49,294 nucleotides of DNA from Bacteroidota bacterium (GCA_025352785.1 JANXSD010000186.1:1-49294); one strand, 5' to 3'; positions 38,654 to 48,502 are shown, counted from the stretch's first letter. Numbers and translations: made by a program. Notes: a model not told the origin generated them from the sequence alone.

Positions 38654-39550
38654 ATGAAATACAACATCCACCTTTCACCAGCAATCGATCAGATTGGAGT
38701 TGAAGAACGCGTTTCTCGCTTTACAAAACGCAGCATTAAAAACGAAAGTAAGTTGATGGGATTAAAGCTTGCACTGAGCATGATGGACCTTACAACGCTT
38801 GACGCGCGCGACACTCCTGGAAAAGTACGTCAGTTATGTGCGAAGGCAATTCGTCCGCATGATGCGATGCCCGATTTACCTGCAGCAGCAGCAGTTTGTG
38901 TTTATCCAAACATGGTACGTATTGCTAAAGAGGCGTTAGGTAACAGTGGAGTTAAAGTGGCATCTGTTGCAACCGCTTTCCCGAGTGGAATGAGCACACG
39001 TAAAGTTAAGTTGGAAGAGACAAAATATGCTGTGAACGAAGGCGCAGATGAAATTGATATGGTGATTTCACGCGGACATTTTTTACAAGGTGATTATAAT
39101 TATGTGTTCGATGAAATTGCAGCTGTTAAAGAAGCGTGTGGACATGCGCACTTAAAAGTAATTTTAGAAACGGGAGAATTAAGTACACTCGACAATGTTC
39201 GTCGCGCTTCTGATTTAGCGATGCATGCGGGTGCTGATTTTATAAAAACATCAACAGGAAAGATTCAACCTGCGGCAACAATGCCAGTTACATTGGTGAT
39301 GCTTGAAGCAATTCGTGATTTTTATTATAGCGAAGGAAAAATGATTGGGATGAAACCTGCAGGTGGAATTGCAACAGCTAAACTAGCATTACATTATTTA
39401 GTGATGGTTCGTGAAACATTAGGCGAAGCATGGTTAAGCCCTGATTGGTTTCGCTTTGGGGCAAGTTCATTAGCGAATGATCTCCTGATGCAAATTGTAA
39501 AACTCGAAACAGGAGTTTACCAAAGTGGGGATTATTTTTCGAAAGATTAA
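38654..39550 (+). CDS. deoC: Deoxyribose-phosphate aldolase
   Basis: 298 residues from the ATG at 38654; upstream codons lie in the repeat cluster. This is the longer DERA form. The Schiff-base lysine is in GADFIKTSTGKIQPAATMPV, a second active-site Lys is in GMKPAGGIATAKLALHY, and the Asp pair region includes NEGADEIDMVISRGHFLQG. It cleaves deoxyribose-5-phosphate to acetaldehyde and glyceraldehyde-3-phosphate in nucleoside salvage. The kinase-like gene follows 13 bases later and is probably co-transcribed. Confidence 0.94.
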   Translation: MKYNIHLSPAIDQIGVEERVSRFTKRSIKNESKLMGLKLALSMMDLTTLDARDTPGKVRQLCAKAIRPHDAMPDLPAAAAVCVYPNMVRIAKEALGNSGVKVASVATAFPSGMSTRKVKLEETKYAVNEGADEIDMVISRGHFLQGDYNYVFDEIAAVKEACGHAHLKVILETGELSTLDNVRRASDLAMHAGADFIKTSTGKIQPAATMPVTLVMLEAIRDFYYSEGKMIGMKPAGGIATAKLALHYLVMVRETLGEAWLSPDWFRFGASSLANDLLMQIVKLETGVYQSGDYFSKD

Positions 39551-39563
39551 TAAATTAAAAATT

Positions 39564-40082
39564 ATGAAATACCCACGTAAACTTTCTGCTGGCGCCAATA
39601 ATACGGTAATTGTTATTAGTGAAACGGAAGTTGGCAAGTTATTTCTCGGTGACACGCGTTCTGAAATTGGAAGTGAAGCAGAGAAAATGCAATACGCAAA
39701 CGGTATTAATAATTTAGTAGCAAAATTTATTCGGTTAGATTTTAATGAATCTATTCAAGCAGAAATGTTGGTGATGGAAAGGATTCATCCAATAGATTAC
39801 AGAGCTTATGAAGTCGAGATAAGGGAGTTATGGTTTGATGTTTTTGAAGACGAGCTTAATACTCTAAACAATGCTGGATTTGCACACCGTGATTTAAAAA
39901 GACCTTCCAATATCGGTGGATTAGTCTTTGATAATATTTTACTTACACAAACAGGATTACGCTTAATTGATGTAGGAATCTCTGCATTGCGCAAACAAGT
40001 AGGTGATAAAATATTTGAAAAATATATTGAAATAGAAAACAAAGAAATTCAAGAGTTTAAAGAATATTTTTTGAATCGGTGA
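39564..40082 (+). CDS. Miniature protein-kinase-like protein with enlarged catalytic loop
   Basis: 172 residues from ATG 39564, too short for a complete Ser/Thr kinase (about 250). Core kinase elements are visible: Lys in EVGKLFLGD (K25), Glu in SEIGSEAEK, a hinge-like LVMERIH (about 69-75), HRDLK (H108-K112), DNILLTQTGLRLIDVG, and the metal Asp in DVG (D136). Between HRDLK and DNILL there are ten residues (RPSNIGGLVF) where standard kinases have two, so the distance from the catalytic Asp to the Asn grows from 5 to 14. There is no activation or substrate lobe beyond about 40 residues. It may be a kinase or a nucleotide-binding pseudokinase. It is 13 bases after deoC, so a role in nucleoside or sugar metabolism is possible but unproven. 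Confidence 0.75.
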   Translation: MKYPRKLSAGANNTVIVISETEVGKLFLGDTRSEIGSEAEKMQYANGINNLVAKFIRLDFNESIQAEMLVMERIHPIDYRAYEVEIRELWFDVFEDELNTLNNAGFAHRDLKRPSNIGGLVFDNILLTQTGLRLIDVGISALRKQVGDKIFEKYIEIENKEIQEFKEYFLNR

Positions 40083-40161
40083 GTTTATTTTCTTTGTGAA
40101 ACACTACTTTTTTTTAGTTCCTGATGTCATAAATTTTATCCGCACCATCACTCTTTAAGAT

Positions 40162-42390
40162 TTATTCCTTCACTAACCTCTGTGGTGCTAAATGATAAGT
40201 CGATCCTTTCGTATCTTTTACAATTGCATCAATTAAATAAACACCAGATTGAAAACCTGAGACATCAATCGAAATAATATTTCCTGACTGGTTACTGTTT
40301 TTAATTTGTCTCCCTTGCAAATCAATAATTCGAATTGCTGTTAATGTTAAAGCATTATCAATTTTTACAAAGAGTTTTTTGCTAACAGGATTTGGAAATA
40401 ATTGAATCGTTTTATCTGCTAAATGTTCATTCAATCCTACGGAAACATCTAAAGTGTTAAAAATTGTATTTGTTGTAACGGGAGGATTGAAGTCGAAATA
40501 AATATCTGCTTTGTTGTTTAATACATAGGGGATATTTACAATTTGATTAGCTTGTTTTGTAAATATTTTATAGCAAAATGCACTATGACTTTCTGATTCG
40601 TTTGTATTACTATCAGGCAGTAAAATAGTATTGAAATAAACTTTCAAAATATTATGTCCTGTTAATTCCCAATGCGATGGATGTGAGGATCCAACAAATT
40701 GAAATGATGCAACATTTAAATTCATGTCTAATGTATCAACTACAACAATATTGAATGCGGTATCTGTTCCTGTATTTTGAAAACGAATAGTGTATGTTAG
40801 CAATGAATCAACATCAACTAATAAAAAATTATCCAAGCCATTCATGGGCGCTACTGTTTTATCATTCGGATCGAAACTTCCTGTAACAAGTGGATTAATA
40901 CTCGTTGTGTTATTGGTAAGATTATTTTCAGGACATCCCGAAGTTAAACTTGCCGTAAATCCTAAATTGGTTCCGATTAAATTTGGATCAGGAGGAGTGC
41001 TAAAAATTAAATGTGCATTATTTATCTGAAATGTATTTAGTGCACCGAATGTAATATCAACTTGATTATTTCCAACTAACGTAGATGGCAGTGTTGACGA
41101 AACAAATGTTAAATTACTTGGAAAAAAAATGCTTACAATTGATGAACTGCAAGAGATATAACTTAAGTTTCTTTCATCAAGATAAAGTGAAAAATCAAAG
41201 CCCGGTCTTATTGCTGAATTATACATTCCAACTGCAACATCAAAACCAACATTAGAAGAATCAGCAATATTTACATTGGTAATCGAATTACTAATTGCAC
41301 TTACAACGATTCCTGTACTATCACAAACAGAAAAATAATTTGAACTAGAAATGGTACTTACTGTATATGTTCCATACGGTACTTTTGCTGTGTAATTTCC
41401 AAAATTATCCGATGTCGCAAAATAATTTCCTGGATTAAATTCTATCAATCTTCCTGCAAGTAGTGGTTCACTAGCATCCATGTTACAGTTACGAATGGTA
41501 TCTAAATATACTTGACCACTTACTGTTCCACAATTAAATCCTGCATCAGGAATTACAATTGTAAATGTTGAATCACATAAAGAAGCTGTAACTGTATTAG
41601 TGACTGTAAATTGATAAGTGCCTGGTAACAGATTATTTACACCTACTGCTCCTTGAAAATTATAGGATAACGTTTGTGTGGTAGGTCCTGTAAAATTTAG
41701 TGAATATGGAAATGATTGCGAATCATAAAAATCAAAAGAAACGGAACCGTTTGCAACACCATTACACGCTTGAAAAATTGTGGAGTTAAATGCAAAACTT
41801 GTTGGAAGATAATTATAAGTAGGCGCTGGATTTCCTGAGCAACCATTTGCATCAGTAAGTAACACTGTATAAATATCATTCGAACAAATATTTTCTACCG
41901 TTAATGAATTGTATAGAGAAGAAAACCCTGTTGTAATATTTGTATTTGTTGCACAATAGGCAAAGAGTGAATAAGGCGCTGTTCCATTGATTGCATATAA
42001 CTCCAAAAATCCAATTCCATTACAAAAAGTTTTGCAGGGATGAGCTCCGCCATTTGGAATTCCTGGGAAGAGATAAGTGAGTGCTCCTGCATTTAAGAAT
42101 GGATTATTGTTTATTGTATAAGAAGCAGAAGCGGTATCTCCATTGGCATCAGTAACAAGAAGAGAGTAGGTTCCTGCCGATATATTAGTTAGGTTTCCTG
42201 TTGTAATTGCACCACTTGACCATAAAAAAGTATAAGGGGGATTTCCACCATACAGAATCTGAATTTTTACTGTGCCATTTGCTCCTCCACAGGCTTCGTC
42301 CATCCCTTGTAAAACAATTGTAATTGGTGTTGCTGAAGCGATATTCGATAGTGCTAATAGAAGGCAGATGAGTATACGTATCGATTTCAT
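40162..42390 (-). CDS. T9SS-sorted surface protein with one SprB-like repeat and a DUF7619-like domain
   Basis: 742 residues from the ATG at 42390, which gives a clean signal peptide (MKSIRILICLLLALSNIASA). An SprB-like repeat (GANGTVKIQILYGGNPPYTF, then SAGTYSLLVTDANGD) is at about 25-90. The central part includes an SdrD-B-like segment with GQVYLDTIRNCNMDASEPLL. A domain with GSFDPNDKTVAPMNG, then IYFDFNPPVTTNTI and a T9SS type A sorting domain (LFPNPVSKKLFVKI onward) follow. It is paralogous to the broken gene at 7404-10012 over the GS-DPN domain and C-terminus. Its role is unknown, probably surface attachment. Confidence 0.85.
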   Translation of the reverse strand: MKSIRILICLLLALSNIASATPITIVLQGMDEACGGANGTVKIQILYGGNPPYTFLWSSGAITTGNLTNISAGTYSLLVTDANGDTASASYTINNNPFLNAGALTYLFPGIPNGGAHPCKTFCNGIGFLELYAINGTAPYSLFAYCATNTNITTGFSSLYNSLTVENICSNDIYTVLLTDANGCSGNPAPTYNYLPTSFAFNSTIFQACNGVANGSVSFDFYDSQSFPYSLNFTGPTTQTLSYNFQGAVGVNNLLPGTYQFTVTNTVTASLCDSTFTIVIPDAGFNCGTVSGQVYLDTIRNCNMDASEPLLAGRLIEFNPGNYFATSDNFGNYTAKVPYGTYTVSTISSSNYFSVCDSTGIVVSAISNSITNVNIADSSNVGFDVAVGMYNSAIRPGFDFSLYLDERNLSYISCSSSIVSIFFPSNLTFVSSTLPSTLVGNNQVDITFGALNTFQINNAHLIFSTPPDPNLIGTNLGFTASLTSGCPENNLTNNTTSINPLVTGSFDPNDKTVAPMNGLDNFLLVDVDSLLTYTIRFQNTGTDTAFNIVVVDTLDMNLNVASFQFVGSSHPSHWELTGHNILKVYFNTILLPDSNTNESESHSAFCYKIFTKQANQIVNIPYVLNNKADIYFDFNPPVTTNTIFNTLDVSVGLNEHLADKTIQLFPNPVSKKLFVKIDNALTLTAIRIIDLQGRQIKNSNQSGNIISIDVSGFQSGVYLIDAIVKDTKGSTYHLAPQRLVKE

Positions 42391-42461
42391 GATCGAAAGA
42401 TTTAGGTATATCAAATATATAAATATAATTGTTTAGATATCCTATTTGCTGTTGCCACATC

Positions 42462-42628
42462 TAATACCAATTGCAAATATGTTTTAGTCCAAAGATGCGA
42501 TGTAATTTTTTATCAAGACGATTTTAAAAAATCGTTGCATAGCCTCTGCCTACGAAATTATTTTTTTAAGAAGTATTGATGAAAAAGGACAAGTAGATTA
42601 GACTAAAACATATTGGCAGTTGGTATAA
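42462..42628. mobile_element. MITE-like inverted-repeat element, copy 2 (complete)
   Basis: About 167 bp bounded by 26-27 bp terminal inverted repeats: the left end reads ATACCAATTGCAAATATGTT and the right end, reverse complemented, ATACCAACTGCCAATATGTT, both continuing TTAGTC. The inside holds an A/T palindrome (ACGATTTTAAAAAATCGT) and no ORF. Copy 1 at the left edge is its inverted near-duplicate. A clean target-site duplication is not obvious. It lies between the T9SS protein gene and the end of the atp operon. Confidence 0.75.
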
Positions 42629-42661
42629 TACCTATTCTTTCGATCAAAATTATACTAATGC

Positions 42662-42690
42662 AAAGAGCCACCCTTTAGAGGTGGCTCTTT
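42662..42690 (-). terminator. Intrinsic terminator of the atp operon
   Basis: AAAGAGCCACC pairs with GGTGGCTCTTT around a seven-base loop, 20 bases past the atpG stop. On the minus strand it ends in a T-run. It is the 3' end of the ATP synthase operon. Confidence 0.85.
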
Positions 42691-42710
42691 AAAAATATCA
42701 TTTTAATCTT

Positions 42711-43595
42711 TTATCCATTCAATGCTTCTGCACCTGCAACAATTTCAAGAATTTCATTTGTAATAGATGCCTGACGCGCTTTATTATAAGAAAGCTTAAG
42801 ATCCTTAATTAATTCACCAGCGTTGTCTGTAGCCTTGCTCATTGCTGTCATACGTGCACCATGCTCAGAAGCATGAGAGTCTAACAATGCTTTGTACAAT
42901 TGCGTTTTGATTGATTTAGGAATTAACTCCAACACTATTTCTTCTTTGCTAGGTTCGAAGATATAATCATGTTTCATTTTACTTGCATCCGCTTTTGCAG
43001 CTGGTGGTTGAATCGGTAACAACTGTTCTGTTTGAACTATCTGTACAGCAGCATTTTTAAATTGATTGTAAATAACAACTACCTTATCGTATTTACCTGC
43101 TGTAAAATCATGCATCGCTTGTGTTGCAATTGCTGAAGCGGATGCAAAATCTAGATGATTATAAATCTCATTATGATGACCAATGTATAGATCTTTCGTT
43201 TTACTAAACGAATCACTTCCCTTCTTGCCAATGCACAGAACTTTCACATTACCCGTTTTATAAAGATTGCTGTATTCATCGGCCAACAAACGATTTGCTG
43301 TACGAACAATATTTGCGTTGAATGCTCCAGCTAATCCTCTATTAGAAGTAATCGCAATAATTAAAATATTATTTACCGGACGAACTTGCGCATACGCACT
43401 TCCATCTGAACCTTCCATTGAAGAAGATAAATTCTCTAATATATCACGTAACTTATTTGCATAAGGACGTAATTGTGTGATTGCATTTTGTGCACGACGA
43501 AGCTTTGCAGCACTCACCATTTTCATTGCTTTGGTGATCTGCTGTGTGCTATTTACAGATACAATACGTAAACGAACTTCTTTTAAATTTGCCAT
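42711..43595 (-). CDS. atpG: ATP synthase F1 gamma subunit
   Basis: 294 residues. The conserved ends are evident: LKEVRLRIVSVNSTQQITKA then MKMVSAAKLRRAQ at the N-terminus, and ATDNAGELIKDLKLSYNKAR then QASITNEILEIVAGAEA at the C-terminus, forming the rotor coiled coil. It is the last gene of the operon. A remnant gene separates it from atpA by 440 bases, which is unusual for adjacent atp genes. Confidence 0.96.
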   Translation of the reverse strand: MANLKEVRLRIVSVNSTQQITKAMKMVSAAKLRRAQNAITQLRPYANKLRDILENLSSSMEGSDGSAYAQVRPVNNILIIAITSNRGLAGAFNANIVRTANRLLADEYSNLYKTGNVKVLCIGKKGSDSFSKTKDLYIGHHNEIYNHLDFASASAIATQAMHDFTAGKYDKVVVIYNQFKNAAVQIVQTEQLLPIQPPAAKADASKMKHDYIFEPSKEEIVLELIPKSIKTQLYKALLDSHASEHGARMTAMSKATDNAGELIKDLKLSYNKARQASITNEILEIVAGAEALNG

Positions 43596-43646
43596 CTTTT
43601 TGAATGCAGAATGCAGAATTTCTTTTAATTAACTCTGATTTCTAAA

Positions 43647-44003
43647 TTAGTTACTCCGGTTCCTTTTTGAACTATTAATGATAGAAACTAATAATTTAAT
43701 TATTTCTTGAAGATCTTGTTTTAATTTCTCTTCAATTTTAAAGACTTTCAAATCAATCAGGTCAAGCCAATATTCTGTTTCATCAGCTTCTTTAAGAGCA
43801 ATTGCTAATTTGTTTTCAAAATCAGCAGTACTTACAGCCCTCTGTGATTCACGTGTATTTGCCCCTATACTTGTTCCACTCTTTACTACCTGATTTGCAA
43901 GAACAAATTGCTTGCATGCAACTTATGATTCATTTAAATCCAGAATTTTCGCAGCAAAATCAAATGTCTTTTTTACTATAATATTGTCTTCCCTACTTTT
44001 CAT
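43647..44003 (-). pseudogene. Decayed four-helix-bundle (23S rRNA IVS/S23-type) protein gene
   Basis: A 119-codon frame from ATG 44003 to TAA 43647 is interrupted once by TAA at 43923-43925 (codon 27). Otherwise it reads like the S23/IVP four-helix-bundle family: KKTFDFAAKILDL, then FVLANQVVKSGTSIGANTRE, DFENKLAIALKEADETEYWL and IIKLLVSIINSSK. These small helical proteins are found in intervening sequences of 23S rRNA and scattered between genes in Bacteroidota, and related ones act with diversity-generating retroelements. Flanking sequences at about 43614-43633 and 44011-44032 are imperfect inverted repeats (TTAATT...AAATTCTG type), though AT-rich. It sits between atpA and atpG. Confidence 0.8.
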
Positions 44004-44034
44004 CTACACAAATTAATTTTAGTAAAATTCTGAA

Positions 44035-45615
44035 TTACGCAGCATATTTCTTCGATAGATCTTTCGCCACTTTTTCAAGTACACCTGTGATCTCATCATT
44101 AATAATTCCTTTCGCTAATTGCGCCAATACTGTTGCGTGACTTGCTTTTAATAATGTTAAGAAGTCAGCTTCGAACTCACGTACTTTACGCAAAGGAACA
44201 CTTTGTAATAATCCTTTTGTTCCAAGATAAATAATCGCAACTTGTTCTTCAACACGTTGTGGTGAATATTGTCCTTGCTTCAAAATTTCTACGTTACGTG
44301 ATCCTTTGTCGATTACCGCTTTTGTTGCAGCATCTAAGTCGGAACCAAATTTCGAGAACGCTTCTAATTCGCGGTATTGTGCTTGATCAAGTTTTAAAGT
44401 ACCTGCTACTTTTTTCATCGATTTAATCTGCGCATTTCCTCCAACACGTGATACCGAAATACCTACGTTAATTGCAGGACGAACACCTGCGTTGAATAAA
44501 TTCGCTTCTAGGAAAATCTGACCATCAGTAATAGAAATTACGTTAGTAGGAATGTATGCTGAAACGTCACCAGCTTGTGTTTCAATAATTGGAAGTGCAG
44601 TTAATGATCCTCCACCTTTTACTTTACCTTGTAATGAAACAGGTAGATCATTCATTTGTGATGCAATGTCATCCGACTTAATAATCTTCGCAGCACGCTC
44701 TAATAAACGACTGTGTAAATAAAATACATCACCAGGATATGCTTCACGACCTGGAGGACGACGAAGTAATAAGGAAACTTCACGGTATGCAACTGCTTGC
44801 TTCGATAAATCATCATACACTACTAATGCAGGACGACCCGTATCACGGAAAAACTCACCGATGGATGCACCTGCCATTGGCGCGTAGAATTGCATTGGAG
44901 CAGATTCAGAAGCGGTAGCAGCAACAACAACAGTATATGGCATTGCTCCACGTTCTTCTAATGTCTTAACGATATTAGCAACGGTAGAACCTTTCTGTCC
45001 GATCGCAACATAAATACAATATACCGTTTGACCTTTATCGTAAAATTCTTTTTGGTTGATGATGGTATCAATGGCAACAGCAGTTTTTCCTGTTTGACGA
45101 TCACCAATGATTAACTCACGCTGACCACGTCCAATAGGAATCATCGCATCAATTGCTTTGATACCCGTTTGCAAAGGCTCAGCAACCGGCTGACGATAAA
45201 TTACTCCAGGAGCTTTACGCTCAAGTGGCATTTCGTATGTATCACCAGTGATAGGACCTTTTCCATCGATAGGATTTCCTAGTGTATCAACAACACGTCC
45301 AAGCATCCCTTCACCAACGCGGATCGATGCAATTTTACCGGTACGTTTTACTGTATCACCTTCTTTGATATCATTTGAAGCTCCTAACAAAACAACTCCA
45401 ACGTTATCTTCTTCGAGATTTAATACGATCCCTTTAAGACCGTTTTCAAATTCAATAAGCTCACCTGATTGCACTTGTGTGAGGCCATAAATACGAGCGA
45501 TACCATCACCCACTTGGAGTACAGTACCTACTTCTTCTAATTCAGTAGCTGACTTAAATCCTGCCAACTGTTGGCGTAGGATAGCTGATACTTCATCTGG
45601 TCTTACTTCTACCAT
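44035..45615 (-). CDS. atpA: ATP synthase F1 alpha subunit
   Basis: 526 residues, normal length. It has the Walker A-like P-loop [11 protein letters not shown], the [16 protein letters not shown] region, [21 protein letters not shown] and the arginine finger area [13 protein letters not shown]. It forms the non-catalytic half of the F1 hexamer. Upstream is atpH, 33 bases away. Its catalytic partner atpD is absent from this window, as is common in Bacteroidota. Confidence 0.98.
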   Translation of the reverse strand: MVEVRPDEVSAILRQQLAGFKSATELEEVGTVLQVGDGIARIYGLTQVQSGELIEFENGLKGIVLNLEEDNVGVVLLGASNDIKEGDTVKRTGKIASIRVGEGMLGRVVDTLGNPIDGKGPITGDTYEMPLERKAPGVIYRQPVAEPLQTGIKAIDAMIPIGRGQRELIIGDRQTGKTAVAIDTIINQKEFYDKGQTVYCIYVAIGQKGSTVANIVKTLEERGAMPYTVVVAATASESAPMQFYAPMAGASIGEFFRDTGRPALVVYDDLSKQAVAYREVSLLLRRPPGREAYPGDVFYLHSRLLERAAKIIKSDDIASQMNDLPVSLQGKVKGGGSLTALPIIETQAGDVSAYIPTNVISITDGQIFLEANLFNAGVRPAINVGISVSRVGGNAQIKSMKKVAGTLKLDQAQYRELEAFSKFGSDLDAATKAVIDKGSRNVEILKQGQYSPQRVEEQVAIIYLGTKGLLQSVPLRKVREFEADFLTLLKASHATVLAQLAKGIINDEITGVLEKVAKDLSKKYAA

Positions 45616-45648
45616 TACTTTGGTTATTTAATAATGTTATAATCGTTG

Positions 45649-46206
45649 TTAAATTTCCTTGTTATACAAGTTATCGTCAAATTGATTTTTCAACTGACGT
45701 AATTTTGTACTCACACTTGCATCATGTTGCTTATCACCTACACGAAGAACAAATCCTCCGATAAGATCTTTATCTACTTCTTCTACTAATTCTACTTTTT
45801 CTCCTTGCGATGTTTTTAATAAGCCCATAATTTCAGCTCTTAATGCTGTATCCATTGGCGTTGCCGTTTTTACAAATGCAGTTTTAACTCCGTTTTGAAA
45901 TTTATACATCTGAATATATTCAACAGCTATTGCAGGAAGATAGGCTTCACGTCCTTTACGCGTAATAATATCCATAAAGGAAATTGTTAATGCATCCACT
46001 TTATCAGCAAAAATTGCCTTTAAAACAATGTTCTTTTTATCTGTTTGAACGATAGGATTATTTAGCATTAAAACAAGATCGCGATTTGCATCACACACAG
46101 AGCGCACCAATTCCATATCAGCATACACTTTATCTGTAAGATTACGTTCCTGTGCTAGTCCGATAAGTGACTTTGCATACCTACGTGCTACTTTTGAATC
46201 AACCAT
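45649..46206 (-). CDS. atpH: ATP synthase F1 delta subunit
   Basis: 185 residues. The family pattern is seen in VARRYAKSLIGLAQERNL at the start and DKDLIGGFVLRVGDKQHDAS, then VSTKLRQLKNQF, at the end. It joins F1 to the peripheral stalk. It follows atpF after a 139-base gap that holds an inverted repeat at the atpF end. Confidence 0.93.
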   Translation of the reverse strand: MVDSKVARRYAKSLIGLAQERNLTDKVYADMELVRSVCDANRDLVLMLNNPIVQTDKKNIVLKAIFADKVDALTISFMDIITRKGREAYLPAIAVEYIQMYKFQNGVKTAFVKTATPMDTALRAEIMGLLKTSQGEKVELVEEVDKDLIGGFVLRVGDKQHDASVSTKLRQLKNQFDDNLYNKEI

Positions 46207-46309
46207 TTTTATTGGCTCAATATTTAAAGTTTAATCTCCAATTAAATTGCTTTGCAACAATTATTTTATCCTATTAAACGCTTGTTAATTTTTAACTTAA
46301 ATTTAGTGT

Positions 46310-46345
46310 AGAGTCTGATTCAGAATGGCATTATGGGCAGACTCT
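46310..46345 (-). repeat. Inverted repeat directly after atpF
   Basis: Arms AGAGTCTG (46310-46317) and CAGACTCT (46338-46345) with a 20-base loop start one base after the atpF stop codon. No T-run follows on the minus strand, so it is not a standard terminator. It may stabilise the 3' end of an atpBEF message or be a relic. Confidence 0.45.
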
Positions 46346-46840
46346 TTAGTTAAGTTTTACTTCTTTAAGAAGATCTTGTACTAAAGCTTTTTGTTTATCA
46401 TCATTCGCTAATTGCTGACGAATAACTTTTTCGGCGATACCGATTGAAAGTGTTGCAACTTGATTTTTTAATTCAGTGATTGCAGCCATCTTTTCATTCT
46501 GAATAGATTCACGCGCGATGTTTAATAAACGATCTGCTTCAACAGTTGCTCTTGAACGTGCTTCATTAACAATTGCATCTTTCGCTTCACGTGCTTCTTT
46601 CAACATGATATCACGTTCGTTACGTGCTTCTTGTAAAATGCGTTCGTTTTCTGTTTTCATATTCGCCACATCTTCTTTGGCTTTCTTAGCAGAATTCAAT
46701 GCATCTTGAATAGAATTTTCACGTTCCTTTAATGATGACAAGATTGGCCCCCATGCAAATTTGCGCATTAAGAATACCACAATCAGGAAGGATACGGTCA
46801 TCCAAAAAACGAGGCCGAAGTCGGGTTTAACGAGTTCCAT
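46346..46840 (-). CDS. atpF: ATP synthase F0 b subunit
   Basis: 164 residues. One N-terminal membrane helix (FGLVFWMTVSFLIVVFLMRK) is followed by a long charged coiled coil (LKERENSIQDALNSAKKAKE onward), as expected for the peripheral stalk. It lies between atpE and atpH. Confidence 0.96.
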   Translation of the reverse strand: MELVKPDFGLVFWMTVSFLIVVFLMRKFAWGPILSSLKERENSIQDALNSAKKAKEDVANMKTENERILQEARNERDIMLKEAREAKDAIVNEARSRATVEADRLLNIARESIQNEKMAAITELKNQVATLSIGIAEKVIRQQLANDDKQKALVQDLLKEVKLN

Positions 46841-46971
46841 ATTAATTAATGTTTTACAGTTTTATTTAGATGCTAATGAATAGCGAATAATTTTTTTTAG
46901 CAATTCCAATAAACCGGTGCTGAGCCAATCGCTTTCGCACCGGTTAATAAATTTGCGAGCAATCTTAGGAA

Positions 46972-47256
<285 letters not shown>

Positions 47257-47280
47257 TTAAATAATTTCTTGATTGAATAA

Positions 47281-48468
47281 TTAAATGATGGACTCTTGAT
47301 GTGCATCTTCCGTTAAATGTCCTTTTTCATGATGATGCTCTTCTACGGCAGCTCCAATATATACTGCTGAAAGCATCGTGAAAACATACGCTTGAAGAAA
47401 TGCAACTAACAATTCAAGTGTTGTCATGAACACTGTAAACACTAATGATAATGGTGATACCGCTAATCCAACTCCAGTACCATTTTCACCAAAGATGAAA
47501 ATCAAACAGAAGAATGCTAGTCCGATAATATGACCCGCCGTAATGTTTGCAAAAAGTCGAATCATCAATACAAAGGGACGAAGGAATACACCAAGAATTT
47601 CGATAGGAGTTAACAGAATTAAAATTGGTTTTGGAACACCAGGCATTGCGAAAATATGCAACCAATATCCTTTGTTTGCACTTACCGAAACAATGATAAA
47701 TGTGAAAATCGCTAAGGTCATTGTTACTGCAATATTTCCTGTAAGATTCGCTCCTCCTGGAAATACAGGAATCAATCCCATTAAATTTGATATCCAAATA
47801 AAGAAGAATACCGTTAGTAAATACGGAACATATTTTTCAAATTTCTTTTCACCGATGCCAGGCTTTATTACTTCATCGCGAACAAATAAAATTATTGGTT
47901 CAATTGCATTTTGTAATCCTGTTGGTGCTAATCCTTTTCTTTTACGTGTGTAAGCTCCTGCAACATTTGTAAATATCAATAACATAAGAGCTATCGAAAT
48001 AAATAACGACATTACATTTTTAGTGATCGAGATGTCATACATCCCAGCAGTAATTTCTTCGTTCACTGTTGTTTCTTCAGCAGGCACTGGTGCTGTTTCA
48101 TTTACTGCAACTACTCTTCCTTCTGCTAATTTGAATCCTTCGTAGGCTTTATGTCCGTGTTCAAATTCACTCGACATAAACGTAGTTAGACCGCGCGCCT
48201 TGCTATAAATGATAACAGGCAAAGGGATTTCAGTATGTCCCCACAAATGCCATCCATGACTATCGGCAATATGCTCCATAATCACTTTCCCTGCGTTTAG
48301 CTTTTCAGCTGGTTTAGCAGATTCAGGATTAGTTCCTTCAGCCGGCAATGCGTGCGAAGCTGGAAGATTAGAAGGTTGTGCTTCCTGTGCATGATTCGAT
48401 ATAGAAAACGCAATCGTAAATGCGAGGAAGGTAAGGATCGAAATAAGTGATAACTTGCTGATTTTCAT
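47281..48468 (-). CDS. atpB: ATP synthase F0 a subunit with exported N-terminal extension
   Basis: 395 residues from ATG 48468. It has an N-terminal signal peptide (MKISKLSLISILTFLAFTIA), a Pro/Ala/Glu-rich region and a soluble segment with HGWHLWGHTEIPLPVIIYSK to about residue 145. The membrane domain follows, with the essential Arg in MIRLFANITAGHIIG. Such an extended AtpB is usual in the phylum. The frame reaches 48549, but the -7 element TACCTTTG (48503-48510) lies inside that extension, so the later ATG is preferred. It is the first gene of the operon. Confidence 0.94.
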   Translation of the reverse strand: MKISKLSLISILTFLAFTIAFSISNHAQEAQPSNLPASHALPAEGTNPESAKPAEKLNAGKVIMEHIADSHGWHLWGHTEIPLPVIIYSKARGLTTFMSSEFEHGHKAYEGFKLAEGRVVAVNETAPVPAEETTVNEEITAGMYDISITKNVMSLFISIALMLLIFTNVAGAYTRKRKGLAPTGLQNAIEPIILFVRDEVIKPGIGEKKFEKYVPYLLTVFFFIWISNLMGLIPVFPGGANLTGNIAVTMTLAIFTFIIVSVSANKGYWLHIFAMPGVPKPILILLTPIEILGVFLRPFVLMIRLFANITAGHIIGLAFFCLIFIFGENGTGVGLAVSPLSLVFTVFMTTLELLVAFLQAYVFTMLSAVYIGAAVEEHHHEKGHLTEDAHQESII

Positions 48469-48502
48469 AATGATACGTAGACCTATAGGCTCAACAGAGG
48501 CG

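Noticed and set aside
47486-47953. Antisense and alternative-frame ORFs of 100-136 codons within atpB
   Set aside because: They lie wholly inside atpB, which has strong protein similarity in its own frame.
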